DNA of 64,000 nucleotides from Chamaea fasciata. Lineage: Eukaryota; Chordata; Aves; Passeriformes; Sylviidae. This document shows positions 47,187 through 59,665 of this stretch, in pieces. The stretch is from contig JARCOQ010000006.1 of NCBI GenBank assembly GCA_029207755.1, positions 8,896,013 to 8,960,012 on the forward strand, written 5' to 3'. The stretch's first letter is position 1; each line of letters opens with the position of its first letter. The notes beneath the pieces were generated by a model. It was not told the DNA's origin and searched no databases. It saw only the letters and a list, made by a program, of their open reading frames with translations. The translations under genes were made by a program, and so were the position numbers.

Positions 47187-50100
47187 CTCAGCATGAAACA
47201 CAAACCAGCATATAAATTTAATTGTTCTCATCCTTACTTTGATCCTCGTTGTCTTTTCATCATCTGATCATGTTTTTCTCCCACTATAGTAAAGTGTGTT
47301 TTACTTAACCACAGCATGAATATATCCCTCTTGAATGTTTTTCCTGCATGACAGACTGAATCTTAAACATTTCTAAAAAAATAAACACACGAGGGCAAAA
47401 AGTAAGAAAAGGAAGTAGCTAACAGGCCAGACTCTAATTTATTTGTAATTCTCCATAGTTTTGTTTACTCTAGGCAGCACTTCCCTGATTGATATCAGTT
47501 GATAATTTTATCCTTTCCATTTAGATATTAAAGGAGCTAATGGAAATACTGGACTAAAAGCCTGATCAGATAGTGGAACAATTTGCTTAATGAGCTAATT
47601 GTGGCCTTACTATGACCTCCCTGGAAAGCTGATCTCTCTTTATCATTAAAAGAATGCACAGATGTGTCCTGATCACGGCAGCAAACTGAACTAAATATTA
47701 GCTCAGGAGTTCCAGCTTCGCAGTGCCCGAATCCAGGTTCCTGTTGAATTTGCAGCTTCCTGCTGCATTTGGATGCTGTGGCTCATTCAGGAGAGGTCCA
47801 GTATTCCCTGTGGAAGTACTGCTGCATGCAGTATATATTTGAGGCACTTGAAGGCACCCCTCAGGAGTTGCCAGGTTTGTGCTAGCCCCTGTTTAATATT
47901 TGTGATACGTGTTGGATGTGTTGACTTGTGTACCTTCAAACTTCTTATTTCAGTCAGTGCATATATGAGGAATGTTTTTCATCTCAGTTGCCTTGCACAG
48001 TGAATACAAACCAGACTGCAAAGGGAAGAGGGAAAAGATATTAAAAAAAAATGAAAAAAGGCGTCTGGGTATATGCACTGTGGACAAACAATTTTTAAAA
48101 AGGAGTCTATCATTTTATTGCTTGCCCTCCCTAGTGACTAGCATTCACTTCTGATCTAAATTCTTTAGAATCAAGTTCTTAAAAAGTCTCTGAGAAGTTT
48201 AATCCACAGGGATCCTATTAATGCTGAGCAGTTTTATTTTATATCAAGAACAACAATAAAACTTAGACACAGTCCATAGTTATATTTGTGATACAGTAGT
48301 TTTCTATCATCTCTTTAGCCCAGAATGACTGGGGTTTATTTCTTCTAATTACTAGTTTGTATATATAGACTTCTTGCTTAAGAAGCAAGCCCTGTGAGGT
48401 AACTGTGTGTCACGGATGCTGCATGGGGTTTGGGAACTCATCACTTAGAGAGGCCTAGAAGAACAAGAGAATACTGGGATAACAGGATTCAACTCATAGA
48501 CAGGCTGAGAATACTAAAGAGAGATTCACTAAGTGATTTCAGCTTCCCTCTCTTCCTCTATACAGATCACAAACCTTAAATACCAAGATCTGCCCAGTTC
48601 CAAAGCTCTGTGACTCCTGGTATTTCACTCATTTTAATGGATAAATATGAAATGTTGGAACAAAACTCTGCTCCTTTTGCCTTGCTAGGAGGGATGTTGG
48701 ACTTGAGCAGGATGTTCAGAATAGCAGGTGACAACTGGATGACACTGCAGACAAAGCTGCAAGACCAGCAGCAAAAGCAAATCCAGCATCAGCAGCAGCT
48801 TGGGCACAGCTAAGAGGGAGCAGAACTGCAGCTGGAACTGTGCTTTTGTTTCACACCCAAGAGTCAGAGGTATTCTAATCAGGAAGAAGTTAGGATTTCT
48901 CCTAGCTGAATTCCCAAAACAGTTGTCCATACAGCCCTACTTCTTTCCCTATTTCTGTTGGCTATTTTTATGAGGTATGCCTTCCCCAACAGTCTTCTGA
49001 TTAAGCAAGCAAATACAAAAACAAAACAAAAAGTGGGAAACTGTTTTTTCCTGCTTTAGGCAGCTGCTCTTGGAGGAAGTCATTGCACTCTGGAGTTCTT
49101 CCCCCTAACCCAGGAGCTTCCTGAAATGTCCCAGTCAGGTTCCCCCCAGAGTCCTGGTTCCCAGCAATATAAGCACTGATAAGCACACAGCAGATCTGCA
49201 GGTGACTCAGCACAGACATAGCCAGAATTTATTTTCTGTAAGTACTTTCTTGACTCTCCAAGGAGCCTGGACTGGTGTAGCTTTTAACTTTTCTCCTTCT
49301 TTTAAATACCTGCCATTCTCAGGGATGAATCCAGCATTGCATGTATGGATCTACAGCCCCAGGAGGGGAGGGAGCTCAAACACATCCTTTTCCTTGGTGT
49401 TTCCCACTGTTGTAGGTGGTTTCCTACCCAGGAACACAGGTGTTGAGGATGGAATGGGTAAGGGAGCCTTGGTACCTTGATGACATACAAGTACTCAAGG
49501 TAGGAGTTGTTTGTGGACCAGTAATGCCTATTCCAGGGATATGAATTAAATGTTATCATTCTGTCTGTGAACCTCTGAAATACCTTGGGGAAGAAAACCC
49601 CAACCAACCAACACAAACAAAACAAAGCAACAAATCCACAATGCACCTTGCATCTTGCCAGCACAACAGGGAATAGAAAAATTCAAGGCTAAAATTAAGG
49701 TTAGAATTACTCCATTATTATACTGTAGTAGCTGCAGTTTCTAAAAGTTATGTTGCCCTGTTACTATGACAACTTCTTCTATACCTCCCCATCACCAGAT
49801 GGATAATGGGAACCACCCCCCCCCCCCCGGCCCCAACATTATAGAAAGGAGTTTACCATTAATATTCTCCTTTTTTATCTCTGGATATTATGCAAAGTGT
49901 TATAAATATTTATAAGTATTTAACTTAATCAACAGTGTCTATGAAACTGATTATTCTATTAGCAGAAGCATTGAGGTACAGAGCCTGAATGGGAAGAATC
50001 ATTCCTCAAGTGAGAGTGGGACAAGAAGAATATGGAGGAGGGAGAAATTCTTCTTCCACTTTCTTCACAGCGATAAGTGATGTTAGGTTAATAACTTGGA

Positions 50101-51038
50101 ATCCAGAAACTTCCTTCTGCTTGCAAGTAAAGCAATTTCCCTACTGTCATTGTCCTTTTATTGTACTGTGCAGGTATCCTGTCCAGATTGCCTTGAAATG
50201 TTGGTGGGTTTACTGTTGGAATGAATTAATACAATTGGAAAAGAAGGAAAGTATTTGCAAGCAATATGAACAGAAGTTATTACCATGAATATGTTATATT
50301 TTTCAGCAAATTTGAAAACGAAAACAGGGCTGGCAAAATGCAGCATGGACTAAATAAATGGTATTTTATAACTTTGCAGAGAACCAAATCACAGATAGGG
50401 TTTAACTGATATAATGGTTGTGTGCCATCCATGTGCCCAGATAAGTATTTCAGGAAAATGTGCAGCCATGTACGTGAAACATAGTAGTTTGGGAATGTTC
50501 CTGGATTCTCTGCATCTCTGTACTACAGTAATGCTCCTATTTCAATAAAACATAATGCTGTTCAGAAAAGGTTAAGAGGATGAATTTCAAATGAAAAATA
50601 ATTTCCACATCAAAGAATTCTCTTGATGTGAAACCCTATTTAAAATGCATCTAAGTGTAGCTGGTGTTTAGTTCATTGTACTGCAAAGACTTTAAATGCT
50701 GCTTATCAATTAGAATCTCTGACTGCAAATACCAATATGTGATTGATACTGTGTTTGAAGAGGTAGAAAAATGATAATAGAGTTTATTACATGCCAGATG
50801 CACTCGCAAGTGTATTGTCTGTGTTTAGTAGATGAAATATATTTTTCAGCTGTTTTCCAGAGCAAAATGCAGTTGTTGGTTTGTGTCCAGTCAATAAAGA
50901 CTTAATTACAGTAAATGCAAAATTATTGTGAAAACGTGTAGTATGAAATAAGCATTTTGGGAAAGTAAGTGCCTAAGCTCTAGAAATGAGCAGAGAAAAA
51001 GCTCCAAGGTGATGGGCGACAAATAAAATACAGAAATT
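47187..51038. other. intergenic, nothing recognised
   Basis: A run of 13 C lies at 49816-49828. A glutamine-rich frame at 48610-48813 (+) reflects CAG/CAA-rich DNA and has no known domain. No repeat family recognised. Confidence 0.5.
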
Positions 51039-51272
51039 CAGAGGATCATAGAATGCATTGGTTGCAAGGGGGCTTAAAGATCATCTTGTTTCAAGCCCCC
51101 ACAGCCATGGGCAGGGACACCTTCCACTAGACCAGGTTGCTCAGGGATGGGCATTCACATCTCTGGGCTAACTGTCCAGTGCCTCAGCACCATCTGAATA
51201 AAGAATTTCTTCCTAAGATCTAATTTAGATCTCTCCTCTTCTAGTTCAAAATAATTTCCCTTTGTCATATGA
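51039..51272 (-). repeat. CR1 LINE 3' fragment
   Basis: The + strand reads GATCATAGAATGCATTGGTT, GGCTTAAAGATCATCTTG, CATGGGCAGGGACACCTTCC, CTAGACCAGGTTGCTCAG, then AAGAATTTCTTCCTAAGATC and CCCTTTGTCAT, which is a CR1 3' portion reversed. It stops abruptly where the next LTR starts. Confidence 0.93.
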
Positions 51273-51287
51273 AAAAATTCCTCCTAA

Positions 51288-51782
51288 AGCACCATGTAGA
51301 GAGTGATTTCCCCAGAGAAGAGGAAAACCCCAGACTAATGCCCTGGAAAACCCCTTTATAAGCATAGTAAGCAAGAGGCTTACTCACATGCTCCCTCCGT
51401 TCAAGTATGCAAATTGTTGCTAGAAAGTTCCACGTTCTTTGTGTTACCACAGGTTGATTTTTGGTGCGTGGATTTTAGTATTCTTAATCGTCCTCCCCTA
51501 TTGGACCCTTCCCTCAGACCCCACCTTCACTCCTCCCCACACTGGGGTGTATAAATACCATTGTCTGACCCTGGAGCCTGCTTTTTGCCCTTCTTACTGC
51601 TTTGTCCCAGTTTGCTCGAAATATAGTGTATTCCTTATTGTTTGTTTTTTTTGCATTATTAAAATTCTGTTTCTGGACAATTGGATCAAGGCTGCCTCTC
51701 CCTATGAAGTCACCATCAAGGCAGAGTCCCAAGGAAACTCTAAAGGGTCTGATGGTCCAGGCTCAGACCCCCAGAAGTTTCA
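51288..51782 (+). mobile_element. solo LTR, family X, copy 2
   Basis: This matches the block at 40532-41014 in order and orientation: GAGGAAAACCCCAGACTAAT, CATAGTAAGCAAGAGGCTTA, TTGGACCCTTCCCTCAGACC, CACACTGGGGTGTATAAATA and the TTTCA end. The TATA box is at about 51548. ATTATTAAAATTCTG at about 51656 is the likely polyadenylation region. The 5' end meets a CR1 fragment, and the exact boundary between 51265 and 51290 is unclear. Confidence 0.75.
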
Positions 51783-53129
51783 ACACCACAAGAAGCCTTC
51801 TTTTCAATTATTTTTCTTACAGTGAAAGTCCTTTGATTGTTCACTGTTTCTCTGTGACAATCATTTCCTTTTGTTGTTTCCAGTTATGTGGAAGATGTTT
51901 TTTCGCACTGAAGTTAAGGTGAATCGCCATTACAAAATGACATGGATACTGAAGGCATGGATTTCAGTGGGAGTATGTATATGTCTAAGAGTAAATGTCA
52001 TCTGATTTGACCAAAGGTCTACAAGCCAATAGAGGAAACCAAATGAAGCTATTTCATCCTCTGTTTTTAAGGTCAGTTTCTTGTACATTTTTAGCATTCC
52101 GTTCTGTTAACTATTTTTCCTTCAAACATGCACATCCAAATTCTCACCTATCATCCTTTCACACAAGCACTTAAACCTTTCTGGCCTCCCTGAAAAACAG
52201 GCCATCTTCCCTCTCTCGTTACTTGGCAACATGAGGGAGCAGCTCTTAGGACCAGATCCTGAGCTTATTCTCCCCCATGTAGCCATACTGATTTCAAATA
52301 AAAGGCAAATACTCAGGCGAAAAAGAAAAGCTTGTGGAAACAAAGACACAGATTATGAGGTTTAAAGCTGACAGAGAAACAAGAGGAGGAATTATAGAAC
52401 TGCTATTAAAAACTTTCAGGAATTCACAGGTTTGAGGAGGTGGCACGACCTCCATGATTCTCTTGCCTGCCCTCCTTTTAAGTGAGAACTGCAGAACTCC
52501 AGAGTACCTTGTTTTCTTTTGGTTGTGTTGGGTTTCTTTCTGCTTGTTTAGCTTATCAGCTGGCCTTGTCTTGGTGAGCAGCCAACAAATAAAGGTGTGA
52601 TCAATACACAGGCAGGAGAAACAATAAGTTGTAGATGGTGACTCGAATGTAGGACAAGGGAGTCTTCTCCCTCCCTCTGTCAGAAATTTGTTGTGCATCT
52701 TTGAAGTAGGATCTTAACTTCTCAGCAAATACTGCTTTACAAAGATTACATATTCTACCAAACTAACTGTTCTTGTAATTGGACAAAATGTGTTAAATAT
52801 GCTAATTTGGAAAACTTAAAAATTGTAGAAACACAGTGCCAGGTGTGCCCATGACCACTGGGAAACCTGGAGTTTCCACAGAAAAAGGTCTGCTTTGCAT
52901 TTTACTATTTTGACAATGTTACAAAGGTTTTTCTCTTTTAGTATCAGGCACCACTCTAGCGATTTACATGGCAGGTATGTAATTTACTAAAAAACTTGGT
53001 GAGTGTTTGCAGAATAATATGAAAGAAATTAAGAAATGTAAGGCTGTCAGTGTTGCTAGGCTGCTCCTTTTATTGGATTTGGGTTTTTGTCAGGTATGTT
53101 CTGTGTAAGTGGGTTTCTAACAGAAGCCT
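51783..53129. other. intergenic, nothing recognised
   Basis: No gene or repeat family seen; a 134-codon minus frame at 52294-52698 has no domain. Confidence 0.5.
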
Positions 53130-53280
53130 ACTTCCACTAGTAAACCATTCCATCTCTAGAGGTGTTCAAGGACTCTGGATGTGGCACTGGGAGCTATGCT
53201 TGGGGGATGATTGTGGTGGTGCTGGCTTGACAGTTGGACTAGAAGATCTGGAAGGTCTCTTCCAACCTCCGTGATCCTTA
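53130..53280 (+). repeat. CR1 LINE 3' fragment
   Basis: CCATTCCATCTCTAGAGGTG, GACAGTTGGACTAGAAGATC and GGTCTCTTCCAACCTCCGTG are the CR1 3' region in + orientation; the octamers are reduced to GTGATCC. Confidence 0.85.
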
Positions 53281-53340
53281 AATTGCCCTGTCCTTTGTGG
53301 GGGTGCATTTTTCATTTAATGATTGTTCACAAGTTAATAT

Positions 53341-53832
53341 TGTATTGAAAAATGGTTTGTTCCTTGTACCCCTTTCTGTTGTTTGCCTTTGGTTTCTCCC
53401 TGCCCTCTCCCCAGATACAGTTCTATGACTAGTTGTTACTTAGTGACAGTTATATGTCAATCATATGCTATATAACCCCCGGTCCTGTCCATCACTTGCA
53501 GGCCCCTCCCTGTGTAGAAGATTCCAGGAGAGGCGTCGAGTGATTGGGCAGGATCCAGGCTGCCCTCTCCTACCTTGTACTGATTGGTTGTTGTACATGT
53601 CTGTTATGTTGTGAGCCACTCCCCTGTTGCACCCTATTGGTCCCTGGTTGGACCCTCCCCTGTGTGACACCCCCTTTAAAAGCTGCTCCCCTGGGACAGT
53701 TGTGGTCTCTCCTGAGGCAGACGTCCCGAGGTGAGGGCTCCACTCAGGATCCCAATAAACTCGCGTTGACCAAACCTCCCAAGAGTCCCTCCTTTTTCCT
53801 CCTCGCCATTGTCTCGCTAACGCTCCTGACCA
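53341..53832 (+). mobile_element. LTR of another ERV, boundaries approximate
   Basis: A GC-richer block with a duplicated CCAAT-like ATTGG region (ATTGGTTG, CTATTGGTCC), CCCCCTTTAAAAGCTGC (TATA-like, about 53670), a CTGAGGCAGACGTCC start-site region and CCCAATAAACTCGCG (polyadenylation signal at about 53753) followed by a pyrimidine-rich U5. This is the classic LTR order on the + strand. It may be the 5' LTR of the decayed gag element at 55.5-57.4 kb or an unrelated solo LTR. The start (TGTATTG) and end (about TGACCA) are guesses. Confidence 0.7.
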
Positions 53833-53904
53833 GCCAAGTCCCACTGGATTGCAGTGGTGCCAGGGCTGGCCAAGCTTGGTAACGCAGGCATCACCGCAGT
53901 CCCT

Positions 53905-54360
53905 AGCACAGGACACTGAACTTGTTGAACCTCACTGGGTTCTTGCAGTCCCACTCCTCAAGCTTGGCCAGGTCCCACTGGATGGTCCCTTCCTTTACTT
54001 GTGCCACCTGTCCAGCTCGGCTTCCTGTCAGCTGTAAAGGTGCTGGAGGTGCACTCGATCCCACTCTCTGTGGCACTGATAATGACATGAGAACCCCAGT
54101 GCCGTGGCAGAGTCCTGAGAGGACACCCCTCATCCCTCCCCTGCAGCTACACATGGAGCACTGACCACAGCCCCCTGGCTGTGTCCATTTGGGCAACTGC
54201 TCCTGCACCGAATCACCTGGTCTTCACAGCCAGGGCTCTCCAAAATGGAGATCAGGGTGTCATGTGTGACTGTGTCAAGAGCCTCACAGGAGCCTGGGCA
54301 CAGCAGGGCCTACAAGTCTGGAAGTCCAGGGGCTGAGCCCTGTGGGCACAGCCATTTCCA
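53905..54360 (-). repeat. CR1 LINE internal fragment
   Basis: The + strand reads ACTGAACTTGTTGAACCTCA, GGTCCCACTGGATGGTCCC, GGTGCACTCGATCCCACTCT, GAGCACTGACCACAGCCCCC and GTGACTGTGTCAAGAGCCTC. This is in the order of the reverse complement of the CR1 reverse transcriptase coding region. It lies between the LTR and the gag remnant and may be a later insertion. Confidence 0.8.
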
Positions 54361-55305
54361 GTGAAATTTGAGTTGGCTCTGCTGTTCCAGGTGTGCCAGG
54401 TGTGGCTCTTCATGACAGAGGTGCCACCAACGCCCCTTGATGATGCAGGGCCACAGCAGCACCGAGAGGCCGTTGTGACACTGCAGGGTTTTAGCAGTTT
54501 CACATTCATGGCTGTTATCAGGGGCCCAGCCAGCAGCTCCCTCCTGGCTCGGCTGGCTTTATAATTAGCGACTGCTGGGAAGATCAGGGAATAGCAGATG
54601 TTTTCTCATCTTGTCAGTTGAACAGGATGCTTGCATGAACTGGGTCCTGCAGGTTGTGTTGGAGGAAATGTTCCAAAAGGCTGATGCTCAAACCAAGGGG
54701 AGGATGGTTTTGCTTCTAATGTCAAATATTCATAGCTCTGTAGAATACTCTTAGATAGTTATGTAGCTCCTAGTCTTTTCCCTACTCATTCTCTTAGATT
54801 TTAGAACCATGCATTAACCTTCTAACATATTCCTGAGAATACTGTTTGGTCTTCTTTTCAAGAAGAAACACTTTTTGTCTTCTAGTCAGAATCTAAGAAG
54901 ACATAACAAGAAAATAGGGCAAGGAAACCCTGCACCAACTCCAGCAGGACAGCAAGGAGTGATTTGTGGGTAAATCACAAACACAAAAAATTTGGATACT
55001 TGAAGTATGATATTGCATTTTTTAGGTGTCTGCATGGACTCCAGATCCCTGAGGAATTGTCTTATGTATGAATCCCCTGAACTGAGAGACACGAAAAATC
55101 TGTCAATACAAGAGTTAATCACGTATCTCCTTGTAAAGCATGCTTTCCTCCACATCTAAGGCACCTGTCAGGATTTAAGGGGGATACCTCTCTCATGCAA
55201 AGCCTGGAATATCGCAGTGTGTTTTTATTGTATTTTCAATTACTTTATGTATTTTCAATTGCCTTTTAATGGTTTGTTACTGTTTCTCTGAACTGCTGAG
55301 CAGCC
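54361..55305. other. repeat-rich, not identified
   Basis: The first 200 bases are GC-rich and could be more of the same CR1 or other repeat; the rest is AT-rich. No gene seen. Confidence 0.4.
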
Positions 55306-55430
55306 TGTAGAGCTGCAGAACCCCGGGGAAGGCAGTGTACAGAGCTGCTACCTGCGGCGTGTAGAGCTGCGGAACCCCGGTGAAGTCAGTGTGCAGAGCT
55401 GCTACCCACAGTGTGTAGAACTGCTGAAGG
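55306..55430. repeat. 54-bp tandem duplication
   Basis: A 54-base unit starting TGTAGAGCTGC recurs at 55306, 55360 and (partial) 55414, with a few differences between copies. It lies just upstream of the gag remnant. Confidence 0.9.
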
Positions 55431-55477
55431 TGATGTGTCTGGGTCCAGATCCCCTTCCTTCTTTGAGGATTTAAGAA

Positions 55478-57405
55478 GAAGCCGCCAGGATGGGAGCATG
55501 GGACTCTATGCCAGAGGAGCCTACCCTCCAGATATGGACATCTTTGCTAAAGAAACGAGGTCTAAAGTATGACAACTGAGCTTTAATTGCCCTGTTAAGG
55601 TGGTGCGAAAGCCACAAACTGGATGTGACTGGAGGAGTGCTTTAGATTTTGAAATGTGGGACTGAGCTGGAAGGCTCATACTTCAAGCAGTGTCTATTGG
55701 AAACGAGGCTGCCTTTGGCATTACTAAGCAATGGGGACTCATAATGGTCCTGCTAAGGCAGCTACAGAGAGAGCGGAACGTGAGGGCACCGTGGATGTTT
55801 TCTGAGATGGGTGAGGAGAGCTGGGCATCGGGGAGCTACCGGGAGATGTGGCCCCCACTCCGGGCATGCAGGGGAGCAAAACGGCCACATTGGGACTGAG
55901 CTGCCGCACCGTGCTGGGCTGCCTCCCTCACAGAGTGCCCTGTGGCCACCAGAGACTGCCTTGACACCCTGTGCCAGGATGTACAGACAGTGGGATGTGC
56001 CCCAGCCAAGCCTTGCTTGGGATGCGCCAGGATGTACAGACAGTGGGATGCGCCCCTTGGTTGCCGTGGAGTGGAACCTGACCATGGAGGAGCTGTGCCT
56101 TGCACTGGAGCCAATTTGTGGGCAGATCCCAGAAACACATGACCGCAGGTACCCAGATACCCAGCAAACGTTACATCCAGAAGCAGCGGTGGACCACAGG
56201 GTCAAAAAGTCGCCATCACACCACCACGACTGCTACCAGAGCTGGAGTTACTTGTGGAATAACCCATGGGCTAGAGGCAGAAGATGCCAGAGACGCTATT
56301 TTTCTACAGACCCCTGAGACAAAGCCATCATCAGTACACTACCAACAGCCGTGCCCGATCCTGTCAGGGTTTGGCACCAGGTAAAGCTAGCAGCAATATC
56401 AAGTGGGGATTATGAAGCTGCAGAAGTGATTGATGTACCATTATAGGGAAATTGGGAACCTGAATATGGCATAATTGAGACATACCCTGAAAAACACTGG
56501 ATAATTGCACACCTTTTCAGTCTTTCTGAACTGCGTCAACTTGTAGCCAAGTACAGCCTGGGCTCACCTGCCATCACCAATATGCTGCGATTTTTAAAAA
56601 CAGAGGAGGTTACTCTCTTTGATACTAAACAGCTTGCCAAACTAATGCTTACAGCAGTCCAATATATGGTTTTTGAGTGAGCATGGTGACACGGTGCAGA
56701 AAAACAGGAGCAGAGAAACCTAAAGGTCCCCTGAGAAGACCCATGTTATGAGGTAACTTTTAGGTTACGAGGTATCTTTTAGGACTACCGCCATAAGCTT
56801 GCCCTCGGCTCCAAGCCAGGTTAGATGTGCTAGTGCTGGCCAAAGTAAACAATTTAGGGATGCAAGCATTGTTTAAGGTAACGAGCATGGAAAAGCCAAC
56901 ACAGACCTACTCAAAGATCACACAGGGAATTAACAAGCCATATCTACAAATCATAGACTGCAAGATGCAATGGACAAACAAATTATAAGCGTTGAGGTCA
57001 GAAATCAATTAATTTTACAATTGGTCAAGGACAATGCTAATGAGGACTGTCAAAGGGTCTTAGAACTGTTGCCAAATGGGAACCCATCCTTGGATGAAAT
57101 GATGAATGCATGCACCAAGGTTGGATCCAATGCCCATAACATGTCTTTGTTAGCAGACTCCATTGCAGCAGCTGTGAAAGTGACACCCCTGTGCTGCAGA
57201 TGTGGATAACCACGCCACCTAAAAGCCAGCTATCTCCGTAAGTCTACACTACCTGGGACAACTCATGGACAAAGGAATACAACCTGTAACCAGTGTGGAA
57301 AAAAACAATCCAGTGATCGGACAATGCAGACTGGGGATTCTGCTATTGAATGGTTGGCTGGGTGGCAACAAGCTCAGCCAGTGAAGATTAACTGCACGTG
57401 ACTTC
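55478..57405 (+). pseudogene. gag: decayed betaretrovirus/ERVK-like gag
   Basis: Pieces of a Gag polyprotein follow each other in order but in changing frames. About 55530-55910 is a matrix-like region, including an open 70-codon piece (55690-55899). About 56448-56681 is the capsid N-terminal domain, with the Y-S-L-G-S-P, L-R-F-L-K, T-A-V-Q-Y-M pattern, ending at TGA. About 56921-57180 is the major homology region and capsid C-terminal domain. Two zinc knuckles follow: C-x2-C-G at about 57193-57206, broken by TAA, and C-x2-C-G at about 57284. Multiple stops and a frameshift near 56958 make it non-functional. No protease or pol follows. Beta-like capsid with two knuckles sets it apart from the ERVL provirus. 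It may belong with the LTR at 53.3-53.8 kb. Confidence 0.8.
55973..56052. repeat. 53-bp tandem duplication inside gag remnant
   Basis: GCCAGGATGTACAGACAGTG occurs at 55973 and again at 56026; the 53-base unit is about 1.5 copies. It lies between matrix and capsid, a linker where retroviral Gag tolerates repeats. Confidence 0.92.
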
Positions 57406-59603
57406 TGATCTGTCTAAGGAGAAGAGGTCTCATTAAAGTTGGCTGTTCTTGCATGACCTTTGTGTGTGTTTGTCGTTTTCCTGCCTCTGACACATCATTG
57501 TGACACCTTGCAGCTGTGGTAAAAGCGACAAAAGCTTAGAGTTTTTTTATAGAAAACAGACCAATGTTTATACTACCTGTTAAGGAAGAACTGTGGAAAG
57601 AAGTCATCCAAAACCTCTGTTTCCAATCAGGCAAAGGCTGTGTCCATGAGAGTACAAAAACTGTTATCTCTTCCACCTCCTGAAAACTGTAATGTATAAA
57701 ACACTGCAGCTTCACTGGAAAATATGGATCATGTCCAGCCCAGTCCCTCAACCTTAAGATCACTGACTGAAGTATTTTTTTTTTGGAAGTAGTGACTGTA
57801 CCTGAGGAAAACAAAAAATAAAGGTAATTTGAATTGAGTAATTTGAAATACTGTGTATAACCACACCTTTTAATTAGTCTGCTTTTGTGGGACAACTTAC
57901 AAAAGTATCTCTTCATACTTTCTAATAAAAGCAGAGAAGATGAGAGACACATCTGCTTTCCTTAAATATCCTTTGAATGATGGATGTTGAATAAAGGTCT
58001 CATGTAGGAGAACAAGCTTCCAACTGAACATTGCACTCTCCAAAAGCATTACTTCAGAGCAATGATTTTTTTAAGTAATGGCATCACTACAGAAAGATAA
58101 TTATAATGACATATTTTAACATGTTCTGCACTGGAACACACTGTTTGACATTTTTATACATCTGGGTATACACGTAGCTCTTTTTAAAGAGAAAAATAGT
58201 TCTCTCATCTTTTTTTTCCTTTAACATCTTTCAGTTTTAGATCGTATTGTGAGACATCCTCATAATATCTGAAAGATATCTGAAAAAAAAACACACATGA
58301 AAGGACTGTGTAATTCTGCTGCAGTCAACAGCAGAGATTTATGAAGTTCAGAAGTACTTTAACTTTGCAATGGAAAGGAAGGTTCTTCATCCCTTCTGCT
58401 TACATTACAGGGAAACTTTGTTTAACCTAGGCAAAATACATTGAAAAGCAGCCCCTACAGCAGAAAATAGTAGAAGAAAACAAGGGACAAGAAACATAAT
58501 ATGCTCATATTAATTAAGACATGGAAAAAGTTAAAGGATATGCCTGAGGCCTCAGAAGAAAAATCCTCTGTGTCTATGAAGAGGAAATACATAATTCAAA
58601 TAATATCAGCCTAACACAGACACTGAAAATAGGTCAGAAGTGCCTGTTTCTTCTAACTATCTATAAAGAGTCAAGGTGATTAATTTTTTACATTCCCACT
58701 GAAGCAAGACAAAACAGGTTAAATGATTCTTAAACCTGAAGAATGATCTGCATCTTGAGTTCCTTTTCTGTCTTGGAGCAGAGTCTGAGCCAGGAAAGAG
58801 AGAAGCACTGTGTCAAAATACAAGAATACCAAATTCTGCATTTTTTCAGAGAAAGCAGAAAGGAAATCTCAAGTTATGTCATTCTAACCTTTTTTGCCCA
58901 AAGCTATCTAAGGACTGCTAAGACAAATCATCAGTATGAACTGTTCAAGCCACAGCAACAGAAGCTCGTGTGATTTAACTTACCTAGGACATCTTATGTG
59001 AAAACCTGGAATTTGTGCATCATCACTAGGACACGTAGAGAAGAACTAGGCACACCCAAATTAAGTAATAATTATTTCCTGACCACATTCCTAATTTCTA
59101 TTTTAGGTTTAGCTGTTAGATGACTGAAAATACACTGGATCAATACCCCATCTTATTTTTATTGGGATAAAAAATAAGCAGAACAAGGCAACTCTGTTCC
59201 CTCTCCCTATATCTTTGATGTTGTGGAAATAAGACCAAAGCTCAATTCTAAAATGTTAGTGTGGAATTGGAAGGAAGGGAAAAAAATGTTGGGTTAAAAA
59301 CAGCAAAGGTACCAAAAAACTACTGAGTGAGTACATCATCCACTTCCTCTGTGGAAACTAAATATTTCCAAGGGGAAAATATTCCTGTAGTTTTCAGTGG
59401 TTTTGCTCTTCTTTTGCCAGAGGAAAGGGCATAATGGCAGTCAGACGTGTCCCCTCTATTCAGAACTCCCCCTACTAAATGCCCCAGTCTTCCTTTTAAT
59501 GTGTAGCTTTAGTGCCATACCAAAACAGATGAAGAATGAGCACATAACATCAAGTGGCAGCTCCATAATCAGGAGGAAAGTGGAGATATGGGAGTATTCA
59601 ATT
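57406..59603. other. intergenic, nothing recognised
   Basis: A 138-codon minus frame at 57536-57952 has no domain. No repeat family recognised. Confidence 0.5.
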
Positions 59604-59665
59604 AAAAAAAAAAAAAAAAACAAAAACAAAACCACAAAGCAAACAAACAAACAAAAAAAGCAAAC
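59604..59665. repeat. A-rich (AAAC)n simple repeat
   Basis: A run of 17 A followed by CAAAAACAAAACC and AAACAAACAAACAAAC units. Confidence 0.95.

Noticed and set aside
48610..48813. Glutamine-rich 67-codon frame
   Set aside because: Produced by CAG/CAA-rich DNA; no known motif.
53461..53916. 151-codon minus frame and 112-codon plus frame
   Set aside because: Both lie in LTR sequence whose GC-rich composition lowers stop frequency.
55811..56317. 168-codon + frame
   Set aside because: Part of the decayed gag region; it includes the tandem duplication read in a non-gag frame.
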